Of a stretch of DNA of 40,916 bases, positions 14,336 to 22,720 are shown piece by piece. Numbering within the stretch: position 1 is the stretch's first letter; every line of letters begins with the position of its first letter. Under the pieces are notes generated by a model. The model did no database searches and was not told the origin of the DNA. It saw only the letters and a program-made list of their open reading frames with translations. A program made the translations under genes and the position numbers. The DNA comes from Nitrososphaerota archaeon (GTDB lineage Archaea > Thermoproteota > Nitrososphaeria > Nitrososphaerales > Nitrosopumilaceae), in NCBI GenBank assembly GCA_022564515.1, contig JADFLH010000001.1, positions 1-40,916 of the forward strand, written 5' to 3'.

Positions 14336-15202
14336 CTAAACAAATTTTATCGTAAAAAGTGTCACTTTCTTTGGATCGTATTCAATAATTCCAAATTGGG
14401 GTGTTGTTATACCATTTTTGTTGTATCCTTCAGGACCGCTTATTCCTATTCGTATAAGATAGTTTGCAGATTGATTTATTGTGAATTCTTTCTTTTCAAG
14501 AGTAAAGTTTGCTATTTTTTCTCTTTGGGGTACGGTTTTAGTGAGAATTTCATCAATACCGGTTCTTGTTTGAACTATTACTGCTTCTTCATGTTGATGA
14601 CCACATAAAATAAGAAAATTATCAAGGCGTTTTCCTACTTCTGAAAATGCTGATGAAGGCTTGTAGTGATATCCTGCATAGCTGAAAAATTCAAAATTTT
14701 CTTCTGAAATTCTTTGCCAGCTTTTCTGATATAACCAGGCTTTTTCTCCTGCATCATTTGGAGTTATTTTGTCTGGATTTAAAGGTCCTCCATGTACGCA
14801 TAATAATCTATTTTTTTTATCAACATATTCTTGTTTTCCATATGTTCCATCTTTGTTTATTTTAAAAAATTCAATGTCCTTTTCGTCTAATGAGAGATGT
14901 ACGTCTATGCTTTCAAGTGAGCTTCCACTCACTTGTTTTCCATAAAGAAAAGCTTCATCATGATTTCCAATGACAGATTCTATTGGATAAGTTTCAGAAA
15001 GAATTTTTAATTTTTTAATAACTTCCTTTGGATGTGTCCCTCGTTCAAGAATATCTCCAAGATTAATTATCTTAGAAAATTTGCCATATTTTTCCCTAAA
15101 CCTATCTTGATGAACTACATCAAGAATTATTTCAAGTGATTGAATATCTGCGTGAATGTCAGAAAAAATTAGATCCATGGAGTCCTTTGTTCCCAGTTTC
15201 AT
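14336..15202 (-). CDS. Calcineurin-like metallophosphoesterase
   Basis: A 288-residue dinuclear metal phosphoesterase. Seen in order: DIHAD (15-19), GDILERG (about 49-55), GNHDE (79-83), a VHGG segment (about 137) and GHQHE (about 212). These supply the metal ligands of the PPP/calcineurin superfamily; the short DIHxD plus GDILxRG pattern is of the symmetrical Ap4A hydrolase or protein-phosphatase-like type. The substrate is undetermined. A second in-frame ATG at 15178 (MDLIFSDIHAD) is an equally good start and would place the metal motif near residue 7. Confidence 0.9.
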   Translation of the reverse strand: MKLGTKDSMDLIFSDIHADIQSLEIILDVVHQDRFREKYGKFSKIINLGDILERGTHPKEVIKKLKILSETYPIESVIGNHDEAFLYGKQVSGSSLESIDVHLSLDEKDIEFFKINKDGTYGKQEYVDKKNRLLCVHGGPLNPDKITPNDAGEKAWLYQKSWQRISEENFEFFSYAGYHYKPSSAFSEVGKRLDNFLILCGHQHEEAVIVQTRTGIDEILTKTVPQREKIANFTLEKKEFTINQSANYLIRIGISGPEGYNKNGITTPQFGIIEYDPKKVTLFTIKFV

Positions 15203-15293
15203 TTCAAATTTTCATATAAGAATAACATCGCTGACTCAATCAAGCTTGACTGATTTGCCTTTTAAATGGACTAGAAAAAGTTGGGGTGAGTCA

Positions 15294-15467
15294 ATGAATT
15301 TAATATTTTTTAGCATAATAGATCTAATGAAGGATTTTTTCAATGAAAATTTTTCTAGTTTGGAAAATGAAATTAATGCTAATTTTCTCATAGATGGATG
15401 GATGGTTTTTCAAAAATCAATTGAAGGGTTTTCTGGTACGGAAGGAGATATTCCATCAGCTCCGTGA
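15294..15467 (+). CDS. Small protein gene (57 residues), unknown
   Basis: From ATG 15294 the product is a 57-residue, mildly acidic helical protein (MNLIFFSIIDLMKDFFNENF, then a linker ending GTEGDIPSAP). A longer frame to 15156 would overlap the metallophosphoesterase gene on the other strand. The TATA-like TTTTAAAT at about 15260 predicts a start near 15286, which supports 15294. Its TGA overlaps the GTG of the next small frame (GTGA). Confidence 0.5.
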   Translation: MNLIFFSIIDLMKDFFNENFSSLENEINANFLIDGWMVFQKSIEGFSGTEGDIPSAP

Positions 15468-15628
15468 TTCTTTTAGCTGCGGGAGTAATTATTTTCCTTG
15501 GAGTCGCAGGTGAGACGAAGAATATACCACCTCCTGAAAATGTTGAAGGGGGTTATATGAAAAATGCTCCTCATGAAGGAGATCAAACCAGTAAAAACAG
15601 TTCACAAACTGTAACTAAATATGATTGA
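15464..15628 (+). CDS. Small signal-anchored protein (54 residues)
   Basis: GTG 15464 overlaps the TGA of the preceding small gene. The product starts with a hydrophobic segment (ILLAAGVIIFLGVAGE) and continues with a hydrophilic, Pro/Asn/Ser/Thr-rich tail (ETKNIPPPENVEGGYMK) to TGA 15626-15628. It looks like a membrane-tethered or secreted peptide and, with the previous gene, a two-gene unit. An alternative is one original gene split by a frameshift at the overlap. Confidence 0.48.
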   Translation: MILLAAGVIIFLGVAGETKNIPPPENVEGGYMKNAPHEGDQTSKNSSQTVTKYD

Positions 15629-15647
15629 TGTGATTTAGAGTGTAAAA

Positions 15648-16559
15648 TTATATATCAAGAGATTCTTTTAGCCCTTTGTAACGGTTTCTTATGGTAACTT
15701 CAGTTACATTTGCAGATTCTGCAATGTCTCTTTGTGTATTATTTTCACCGTGTTTTACACATGATAAATAAAGCGCTGCGGCGGCAAGACCCATAGGATC
15801 CTTACCAGCTGAAACTTCACTTTTTTGTGCTGCTTTAAGAACTTTGATTGCATAGCGTTTTGTTTTTTCTGCAATGTTAAGTCTGCTTGCGATTCTTGCA
15901 ACACACTGAATCGAATCGGTGACTGGCATTTTTAGATCCAATTCTTTTACAAGTAATCTGTAACATCTTGCAATATCTTTACGTTTGATGTTTCCGGCTT
16001 GTTCAACATCTTTTAAGTTTCTTGGAGTGGATGTATCACGACATGCTGCATATAATGCCGAAGCCATCAATGCTGAGATTGATCGTCCTCTGACAAGACC
16101 TTTTTCTAATGCCTTTCTGTAGATGTATGCTGCTTTTTCAATGACAGCATCAGAAATTGCCAGTTTATCTTTTAGTCTATTTAATTCGCTAAATGCTTGT
16201 CTAAAGTTTCTATCAACTGGTTCATGAACCTGGCTTCTACTATCCCATGTTCTAAGGCGTTCGATCGTACTTTTCATTGATGCCGTGAGTGGTTTGCCAG
16301 ATGCATCTTTGTTCACTGGGTTAATGATTGTTGCAAGACCCATATCATGCATGGTTAGCGATGTTGGAGCCCCGGCCCTAGCCCTGTCACCATGTTCATC
16401 TTGGGTAAATGATCTCCATTCAGGACCAGATTCTTGCAATTTTTCTGAAAGTACAAAACCACATTTTGAGCAGAACATCTCACCAGACTCGTTATCTGTA
16501 ACTAGTTTTCCTTTCGCACATCGAGGGCATTGTTCTTGATTAGTTGCTGGTCGTACCAT
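15648..16559 (-). CDS. tfb: Transcription initiation factor TFB (paralogue 2)
   Basis: This 303-residue TFB has the same plan as paralogue 1: zinc ribbon cysteines C11, C14, C30 and C33, the SGPEWRSF linker motif, a B-reader region with GAPTSLTMHDMGLATIINP, and two cyclin repeats ending TEVTIRNRYKGLKESLDI. The cyclin repeats are highly similar to paralogue 1, while the B-reader differs (RARAGAPTS against RTGDGTS). Multiple TFBs are normal in Thaumarchaeota and may serve different promoter sets. Upstream of ATG 16559 is an AT-rich stretch shared with the divergent gene at 16708. Confidence 0.95.
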   Translation of the reverse strand: MVRPATNQEQCPRCAKGKLVTDNESGEMFCSKCGFVLSEKLQESGPEWRSFTQDEHGDRARAGAPTSLTMHDMGLATIINPVNKDASGKPLTASMKSTIERLRTWDSRSQVHEPVDRNFRQAFSELNRLKDKLAISDAVIEKAAYIYRKALEKGLVRGRSISALMASALYAACRDTSTPRNLKDVEQAGNIKRKDIARCYRLLVKELDLKMPVTDSIQCVARIASRLNIAEKTKRYAIKVLKAAQKSEVSAGKDPMGLAAAALYLSCVKHGENNTQRDIAESANVTEVTIRNRYKGLKESLDI

Positions 16560-16707
16560 AATATCACGAATTTACATAATTCTTTGTAGATGGGATTTAT
16601 TAATCATCAACTTTTGGAACAGGACAACCACGACTAATTTATGAAAAGAGGTATTTTTTGGCAACATAGAAAAGTGCTCAGAACTTAGGAAGAAATGGGT
16701 TCAGAAG

Positions 16708-17649
16708 ATGAGATTTTTGAATATATTGCCCATTTTTTTGATGTTAATGATAGCGATCATTCCTTCAGTTGATGCTGCCATTATAAAACTGACCATGGAA
16801 GGGAGTATGGACATTCAGATAACTCATCCAGATTCCGCAATAATTGATAGAACGATTTTAATCTCTTTTCTAGTTGAAAATAATGGATGGGAAGACAAGC
16901 AGGATGTTATTTTTGTCTTTAGTCCAGATGATGTTATCATTCCAATTGAAGATAACGAAATTCAAATTGATAAAATTTCGGCGGGAGGGTCTTATGGAGA
17001 AACTATTGATTTTAGAATATTATCAGATGCTTCACCAGGATCTCACTTTGTAAATTTGGAATATTCACAAGTATTGCTTGCAAATAATGAAGAACCTCAA
17101 CCGCCAACACATGCAAATATTGCAATTCCTATTTTACTAAAAAAACAGCCTAAAGTTACAATTCATACTATGACACCAGAATCATTGTTTACAAACGCAG
17201 AATTTCCATTTACGGTTGAGATAATTTCTGAAGATATTGATATCAATGATGTAAAACTAGAGATTATACCTCCTAAGGATATTGACTTTAGGGGAGAAAC
17301 TGTGCATACCTTTTCTTCAATTCAACAAAATGTTCCAATATCTGTAACTTCTAGAATTATCACTCCTTCTCAGGAGATCAGCACGCAATACAAAGTTCCA
17401 TTTCAAGTTATAGTTACTTATACGGATGATGTTGGTCAGGAAAAAATTGATTCCAAAACAGTTTCCTTAGTAATGCGTCCTCGAACTTTCATGGAGCTAA
17501 CAATGGATGGTGGAATTTGGATAGGAGATTTTTTTATTGCTCCTTATGTTAGTCTAGGAACAATAATTGGGATTCCAGCAGGAGCAATTATCTCTCTTGC
17601 TATAAGAAGGAAGTATTATGACAAAAAACCAAGAAGAGGAAAAAAATAA
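16708..17649 (+). CDS. Exported beta-domain protein with C-terminal membrane anchor
   Basis: The 313-residue product has a signal peptide (FLNILPIFLMLMIAIIPSVDA), two beta-rich repeats (about 25-145 and 150-260) resembling CARDB/Ig-like domains, a C-terminal TM helix (about 280-300) and a basic cytoplasmic end (RRKYYDKKPRRGKK). This is a typical archaeal surface-protein topology with the bulk outside the cell. No binding partner can be inferred. It has its own divergent promoter region opposite the second tfb gene. Confidence 0.78.
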   Translation: MRFLNILPIFLMLMIAIIPSVDAAIIKLTMEGSMDIQITHPDSAIIDRTILISFLVENNGWEDKQDVIFVFSPDDVIIPIEDNEIQIDKISAGGSYGETIDFRILSDASPGSHFVNLEYSQVLLANNEEPQPPTHANIAIPILLKKQPKVTIHTMTPESLFTNAEFPFTVEIISEDIDINDVKLEIIPPKDIDFRGETVHTFSSIQQNVPISVTSRIITPSQEISTQYKVPFQVIVTYTDDVGQEKIDSKTVSLVMRPRTFMELTMDGGIWIGDFFIAPYVSLGTIIGIPAGAIISLAIRRKYYDKKPRRGKK

Positions 17650-17966
17650 GTCCAAATAATTGATATGTGAACAAGAAAATGCAATATCTTTTTCTAAGAG
17701 AGGCTTTGCCCTCGGAATTAGTGCTGTGTAGATAAGATGCAAGTGTATTTGGATATATACGATTTAAAAATTTTAGGCATCAGCATACATGGAAATTTCC
17801 CATGCTGTGGGAGTTTGTGCAAAAGCACTATATTCTTTGTATTTTCATCCTGAATTTGTTTTAGGACCGTACTCCCATCCATTTGAAATATAATTTATTA
17901 TTTGATTTACTAATATGAGTTTGTAAGATTGTTTAAGCTTAATTGTGAAGAGTCAAAATTTTGGTG
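17650..17966. other. 317-base gap with one possible leaderless mini-ORF
   Basis: The gap lies between a plus-strand gene end and the minus-strand end of the KamA-like gene. The only structure noted is a TTTAAAA box at about 17763, 26 bases before an ATG at 17789 that opens a 34-codon frame to TAA 17891-17893 (MEISHAVGVCAKALYSLYFH, then PEFVLGPYSHPFEI). The spacing fits a leaderless transcript, but coding is unproven. Confidence 0.3.
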
Positions 17967-19331
17967 TTAGGATTTGTCTAATTTTCTAGCTCCTGAATAT
18001 TTTTGGCTTAATTCATCCTCAAAGAAGAATTTTTCCTCAAAGGCAGGCTTTAGATCATCAAGCCAAATGGCGTTTTCATCGTATTCAGCAAAGAATGGTG
18101 TTGAAACCCATTCTGGGTTTCTTCCTTGCAAAAATTTCAAAACAATTACTTTTTTGTTATTTATTGTGACAATTCCATCAACCATTACTTTACCTGGAGT
18201 TGCAGACATGCTTGGTCCTCTAACAGTTCTGCCAAGACCACTTACTTGCTTGTAGGCATTTCTGAAAATTTCATAGGCTTTTACCAATGGAACGCCAAAG
18301 TAGTGCTGAGCTCCCGTATCTCTAACTACAAACATGTAGTATGGAATACAGCCTAGCTTGACTTGTTGTCTCCACATTTCGGCCCAAACGTCAGCATCTT
18401 CATTTATGTGAGCTAATAGAGGTGATTGTGTTCTAATTTGAGCACCAGTTTCTCTTACTCGTTTAATTGCAGCTTTAACGGATCCAGTTGAAAGCTCTTT
18501 GTGATGATTAAAATGAGCCATAAATGCTAGGTGTAATCCTTTGTTTGTTGTTTTTTCAAAAGCTCCTAGAGTTTGATCAGCATCGTTATCTGTCAAAAAT
18601 TTGTAAGGCCAAAATGCTAATGCTTTTGTTCCAATTCTGATAGTTTTAAGATTTGGAAGGTCTGCCTCTAATAATGTATCAATATATTTTTCAAAAATTG
18701 ATGCTTTCATTATCATTGGATCACCGCCAGTAAACAAAACATCTGAAATTTCAGGATGTTCTGTAAGATATTGAACCAGCTGTTCGCCTTCTTTCATTGC
18801 AAATTTCATTTCATCCATTGCAACAAATTGAGGCCATCTAAAACAAAAACTACAATATGCATGACATGTTTGGCTTTGACTTGGGAAGAAAAGACAGGTT
18901 TCTTTGTACTTGTGTTGCATTCCATAAAGTTTTGTGCCATCTTTGAGTGTTGGAACATTTAGTTCTAGCTGGCCTGCAGGATGAGGGTTTAGTTGGAGGC
19001 GAATTTCATTTGCAATGTTATTGATCTCTTTTTTATCAGCTCCATTTTTTAGAACATTAGCCATTTTTTCAAAATGTTTTTGTTGTAACATTTCTTTTTG
19101 AGGGAAAGTTAACACAAACATTGGGTCGTTTGGAATGTTGTTCCAATCAATTAATTGTTCTACTACATAGTTATTAGCCTTAAATGGAAGAACATTACCA
19201 ACTACCTCCATCTCAAATTGTTGCTGTTCAGAAAGTTTCTGAATTTGTGGAAGATCATGAAAATTAATTAAAGTATAAGATTTAATGCGTGGAGATTCTG
19301 TTTCACTCCAAACAGATTCTTGTAAAGTCAT
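17967..19331 (-). CDS. Lysine 2,3-aminomutase-family radical SAM protein (KamA-like)
   Basis: The 454-residue protein carries the radical SAM cluster CHAYCSFC (C156, C160, C163; C-x3-C-x2-C), followed by CFRWPQF as in KamA/EpmB proteins, and the FTGGDPM motif near residue 200. KamA uses PLP, SAM and a 4Fe-4S cluster to move an amino group from alpha to beta carbon. The substrate-binding Asp before GISHFR-like sequence is present (VVRDTGAQHYF), and a PLP Lys candidate is in SATPGKV. The classical DAPGGGGK context is shortened, so the lysine specificity is uncertain. The gene stands alone. Confidence 0.88.
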   Translation of the reverse strand: MTLQESVWSETESPRIKSYTLINFHDLPQIQKLSEQQQFEMEVVGNVLPFKANNYVVEQLIDWNNIPNDPMFVLTFPQKEMLQQKHFEKMANVLKNGADKKEINNIANEIRLQLNPHPAGQLELNVPTLKDGTKLYGMQHKYKETCLFFPSQSQTCHAYCSFCFRWPQFVAMDEMKFAMKEGEQLVQYLTEHPEISDVLFTGGDPMIMKASIFEKYIDTLLEADLPNLKTIRIGTKALAFWPYKFLTDNDADQTLGAFEKTTNKGLHLAFMAHFNHHKELSTGSVKAAIKRVRETGAQIRTQSPLLAHINEDADVWAEMWRQQVKLGCIPYYMFVVRDTGAQHYFGVPLVKAYEIFRNAYKQVSGLGRTVRGPSMSATPGKVMVDGIVTINNKKVIVLKFLQGRNPEWVSTPFFAEYDENAIWLDDLKPAFEEKFFFEDELSQKYSGARKLDKS

Positions 19332-19439
19332 TTAACAATATGGTTTCTTTTCCTTGTTAAAGGTTAGCAGGTCTGTTTCTACTATACTTCTAGCCTATCC
19401 AATTTTCTCATATGCCTACAAACAAGTAAAACCACTGAT

Positions 19440-19463
19440 AGAATACCCTAACCTTGGTATTCT
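19440..19463. repeat. Eight-base hairpin upstream of kamA-like and prs genes
   Basis: AGAATACC 19440-19447 pairs perfectly with GGTATTCT 19456-19463 around an eight-base loop, in the 230-base divergent gap between the KamA-like gene and prs. It could be an operator dyad or an RNA hairpin in a leader. Confidence 0.35.
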
Positions 19464-19561
19464 GGATTTTGAATTGATTCACAATGGTGAATAAGCATAG
19501 CTGAAGAAGACTAATCTATACTCCTCAAAAACTTAAGAGTGCCTATTTTCTCGTTGGTTTA

Positions 19562-20440
19562 TTGATAAAGTTTACTGTAATAGGTGGAAACGCTTCTCAA
19601 GATTTAGCAAAACGATTAGCAAAAAAACTCAAAGCAGCTTACATCAGAACTGAACTAAAGACTTTTCCAGATGGAGAAAATAAAATCACATTTAGTTCAA
19701 AACCTAAAAAAAGTAAAATCATAGTCGTTCAGTCAATTTATCCACCAGTTGATTCAAATTTAATTCAATGTCTATCGATTATTTCAAAGGCCAAACAATT
19801 CTCATCTAATGTAATCGCTGTTATTCCATACATGGGATATGCACGTCAAGATAAGGAATTTCTTCTTGGCGAAGTAGTAACAATTCAAGTAATTGCTAAG
19901 CTGTTTAAGGCGATAGGTGCCACAAAGATAATTGTCATTGATATTCACAGTCCAACAGGCTTGAAATATTTCAAAATTTCAGCAAAAAATGTATCAGCGG
20001 TAAGTGAATTGGTGAAATATTTTAAAAAATTAAAACTTAGAAAACCGCTTGTTGTTTCTCCTGATTCTGGTGGGAAAAATCGTGCAAAAGAATTTGCTAG
20101 ACTTTTAAAAACAAACTACATTACATTGAAAAAACAAAGAAACAGAAAAACAGGAAAAGTTAGGATAGTTTCATCAAATCTTAAGGAGGTAATTGGAAAA
20201 GATCTGATTTTGGTTGATGATATGATTAACACTGGAGGTAGCATTATTAAGGCAACAGAATTTTTGAAAAAACAAAAATGCCAAAGAGTTTTTGTTGCTT
20301 GCACTCATGCATTATTAGTTGGTAATGCTGAAAGGAAGATCAAAAAGTCTGGTGTTTCGCAGATCGTAAGCACGAATACTATACCCGGAAACACATCCAT
20401 TGTTGATGTTTCAAATATAGTAGCTAATACACTGATGTAA
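19562..20440 (+). CDS. prs: Ribose-phosphate pyrophosphokinase (PRPP synthetase)
   Basis: Makes phosphoribosyl pyrophosphate from ribose 5-phosphate and ATP for nucleotide, His and Trp synthesis. The 292-residue archaeal-length protein shows FPDGE (about 39-43), the flexible-loop region GYARQDKEF (about 97-105), the metal/ATP motif DIHSPTG (about 131-137) and the PRPP loop DDMINTGGSI (about 219-228). The only reasonable start is TTG at 19562; an AACTTAAGAG promoter-like element at about 19530 makes the message nearly leaderless. Its TAA overlaps the ATG of a 29-codon frame. Confidence 0.94.
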   Translation: MIKFTVIGGNASQDLAKRLAKKLKAAYIRTELKTFPDGENKITFSSKPKKSKIIVVQSIYPPVDSNLIQCLSIISKAKQFSSNVIAVIPYMGYARQDKEFLLGEVVTIQVIAKLFKAIGATKIIVIDIHSPTGLKYFKISAKNVSAVSELVKYFKKLKLRKPLVVSPDSGGKNRAKEFARLLKTNYITLKKQRNRKTGKVRIVSSNLKEVIGKDLILVDDMINTGGSIIKATEFLKKQKCQRVFVACTHALLVGNAERKIKKSGVSQIVSTNTIPGNTSIVDVSNIVANTLM

Positions 20441-20529
20441 TGCCGGAAAGCTTTTTTGATTTTTCAACTAAATTTTCCAAATCTAAACCCCGAAAAAAAG
20501 TGAAAAAACATTCTCATGAGTTAGATTGA
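20440..20529 (+). CDS. Possible 29-residue basic peptide coupled to prs
   Basis: The ATG at 20440-20442 overlaps the prs stop (TAATG), and a frame runs to TGA 20527-20529. The product (MPESFFDFSTKFSKSKPRKK, then VKKHSHELD) is strongly basic. Overlap coupling and clean termination support it; short length and no domain do not. The remaining gap to rnz (20530-20669) holds only its promoter and ribosome binding site. Confidence 0.35.
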   Translation: MPESFFDFSTKFSKSKPRKKVKKHSHELD

Positions 20530-20669
20530 AAACTTTGTTTCACTGTTACCTCATAAAAAGCGAATAGCTATAATGTGTAAAAAGGGGACTGAAAAAGGAC
20601 TCACCCAAGCCTAACAAAAAAATATGAAATCTATAGGCATAAAAGTTTGACAAGGAGGAACTTGGTGAA

Positions 20670-21569
20670 ATGAAACTTGTATTTTTGGGAACAGCGGGAG
20701 CACAGCCTACAGAAAATCGTGGTTTATCGTGTATGTGTTTGGAAAAAGAAGGAGAGGTTTTGATGTTTGATGCAGGAGAAGGCGCTCAAGTTTCTTACTT
20801 AGAGTCTGGATTGGGATGGAATAAAAAAATGAAAATTTTTGTTACGCATCTCCATGGAGATCATTGCATTGGAATTCTTGGATTGTTACAAACCATGACA
20901 CTGCAACATAGAATAGAATCTATAGAAATCTATGGTCCTAATGGAATTGAAGAATTTATTGCTGAAAACATCAAAATATTGAAATTTGGATTATCATTTC
21001 CCGTTGTTATTACCTCAGTTACAGAAGAAAAAATTGTGGATGAGAAATCCTATTCTATATTTGCATGCAAAGCTGAGCATTCTGTACCTACATTTTCATA
21101 TTTGTTTATAGAGAAGGACAAACCTGGAAGATTTTATCCTGAGAAGGCAAAGCAATTAGGAATTCCTGAAGGAAAATTATGGAGCCAGCTACAAAAGGGA
21201 CAAGAGATCAGGGTAGGAGAAAAAACATTCAAGCCTTCTGAAGTATTAGGCGAAAAAAGAAGCGGAAAAAAAATTGGGATTTCGGGCGATACAAGACCAA
21301 CAAAACAACTTGAAGAGTTTTTTCAAAATTGTGATTATCTTAGTTTTGATTGTACCTACTTGGATGAATTAAAAGACAAAGCCGTCGAAACGTACCATTC
21401 CACGGCAAAAGAAGCTGCAACTTTGGCAAAAAATGCAAATGTTAAAAATCTTATTTTAACTCATTTTTCTGCAAGATATAAAGACGAATCTGTTTTGGTT
21501 GAAGAGGCAAAAACTATTCATGATTCTGTGATTGGTGCAAAAGACCTTCTTGAAATTGAAATAAAATAA
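20670..21569 (+). CDS. rnz: Ribonuclease Z
   Basis: RNase Z cleaves pre-tRNA 3' trailers, leaving an end for CCA addition. The 299-residue metallo-beta-lactamase-fold protein shows [12 protein letters not shown] at the N-terminus, the metal motif HLHGDH (His60, His62, Asp64, His65), GDTRPT (about 207) and LTHFSARY (about 264). Length and the exosite-containing middle (about 150-195) are as in short-form tRNase Z. ATG 20670 is preceded by a strong AAGGAGG (20652-20658), an unusually good Shine-Dalgarno for this window. The sirtuin gene follows within five bases. Confidence 0.95.
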   Translation: MKLVFLGTAGAQPTENRGLSCMCLEKEGEVLMFDAGEGAQVSYLESGLGWNKKMKIFVTHLHGDHCIGILGLLQTMTLQHRIESIEIYGPNGIEEFIAENIKILKFGLSFPVVITSVTEEKIVDEKSYSIFACKAEHSVPTFSYLFIEKDKPGRFYPEKAKQLGIPEGKLWSQLQKGQEIRVGEKTFKPSEVLGEKRSGKKIGISGDTRPTKQLEEFFQNCDYLSFDCTYLDELKDKAVETYHSTAKEAATLAKNANVKNLILTHFSARYKDESVLVEEAKTIHDSVIGAKDLLEIEIK

Positions 21570-21573
21570 AATC

Positions 21574-22299
21574 ATGTTTGGCGCTATAGAAGAAAAACTA
21601 AAGAATAGTGAGAAAATAGTTTTTGTTACTGGAGCCGGAATTTCTCAAGAAAGTGGAATTCCAACTTTTAGAGGCAAGGAAGGATTATGGCGAAAGTATG
21701 ATCCAATGAAATTAGCAACAATTGATGCATTTTATGATGATCCAAAGTTGGTTTGGGAATGGTATGAGGATAGAAGAAGAAACATGCTTGCAGCAGAACC
21801 AAATCCTGGTCACAAAGCAATTGCAGAACTAGAAGAATATACCAAAGTTGTTGTTCTTACCCAGAACATTGATGGGTTTCACCAGAAGGCAGGCAGTACA
21901 AATGTTTTAGAATTGCATGGAAGTATAATTAGAATAAAATGTACTGTATGTGATTTCAAAGATGAAATTCACTCTAGATTTGAAAAATTTCCACCCAGGT
22001 GTAAATGTGGAGAGATCTTAAGACCCGATGTGGTTTGGTTTGGTGAAGCACTACCCCAAGATGTTTGGAGTGAGGCGATTACTCATGCAAATTCTTGTGA
22101 TGTCATGATTATTGTTGGAACTTCACTTGCGGTTTCTCCTGCAAATACTCTACCGATTTATGCAAAACAAAACAATGCTTTACTAATCGAAGTCAATCCA
22201 GAGAGTACTATAATGTCTGCAGATATGGATCTGTCACTAAAAATAACCTCTGCAAATGCTCTACCACACTTAGTTTCGATTTTTAAAAGATTAACATAG
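21574..22299 (+). CDS. Sir2-family NAD-dependent protein deacylase
   Basis: A 241-residue sirtuin. Seen: GAGISQESGIPTFRG (NAD site, about 21-35), TQNIDGFHQKAG (about 98-109), catalytic His in ELHGSI (about 117), the zinc ribbon cysteines CTVC and CKCG, and the VVWFGEALP and GTSLAVSPAN NAD-site motifs. A Tyr-x-x-Arg pair in EWYEDRRRN (about 65-70) matches the class III (SIRT5/CobB) signature that favours succinyl or malonyl lysine, so acyl groups other than acetyl may be removed. It follows rnz by four bases and is probably co-transcribed. Confidence 0.95.
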   Translation: MFGAIEEKLKNSEKIVFVTGAGISQESGIPTFRGKEGLWRKYDPMKLATIDAFYDDPKLVWEWYEDRRRNMLAAEPNPGHKAIAELEEYTKVVVLTQNIDGFHQKAGSTNVLELHGSIIRIKCTVCDFKDEIHSRFEKFPPRCKCGEILRPDVVWFGEALPQDVWSEAITHANSCDVMIIVGTSLAVSPANTLPIYAKQNNALLIEVNPESTIMSADMDLSLKITSANALPHLVSIFKRLT

Positions 22300-22403
22300 A
22301 CTGTAGTAAATCAGTACTAGATTTGTAACATAACTATGCAGATTTTTGATCATCATTTCACACAAAAAATACAATTGACAGTTCGTATCAAATAAAAAAA
22401 GAA

Positions 22404-22452
22404 AAGAAAGTAAGCATCGTTTTGTTGCAGGAGATCACTTTCTTACTTTCTT
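22404..22452. terminator. Inverted repeat at converging gene ends
   Basis: AAGAAAGTAAG (22404-22414) is perfectly complementary to CTTACTTTCTT (22442-22452), 11 base pairs with a 27-base loop. The right arm overlaps the last codons of the small membrane-protein gene. It lies between the converging sirtuin and membrane-protein genes, where a bidirectional terminator or mRNA 3'-end stabiliser would be expected. Confidence 0.4.
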
Positions 22453-22661
22453 CGGATGTGTACTAGCTGCTGTACTGCTATACCCCACGACAGTAGGGTA
22501 AATGCAATGGGAAAGATCCCGCTCGTTAAAGTGGGTGAAATTCCCATGATGTCTACACCGTTTGCGTACAATGCCAGTACTACTGGTAGGATGGTCAGTG
22601 CTATGACAGTCTTGTATTTTGAGAGGCTTGACTGGCCATATAGTTTTTCGATTTGTTTCAT
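22443..22661 (-). CDS. Two-helix small membrane protein
   Basis: A 72-residue product with a charged start (KQIEKLYGQSSLSKYK), a TM helix (about 17-34) and a second (about 45-66), with a short loop ISPTLTSG and a basic end (HIRRK). The overlapping frame at 22435-22671 has an improbable His/Arg-rich product and is discarded. Family unknown. Confidence 0.65.
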   Translation of the reverse strand: MKQIEKLYGQSSLSKYKTVIALTILPVVLALYANGVDIMGISPTLTSGIFPIAFTLLSWGIAVQQLVHIRRK

Positions 22662-22720
22662 TTCTATTCAAAATGGTAGATGATATGCAAGTATTTCAAA
22701 TGGGCCTAACTTTTAGACTC

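Noticed and set aside
22435-22671. His/Arg-rich minus-strand frame
   Set aside because: Shadow of the two-helix membrane protein at 22443-22661.
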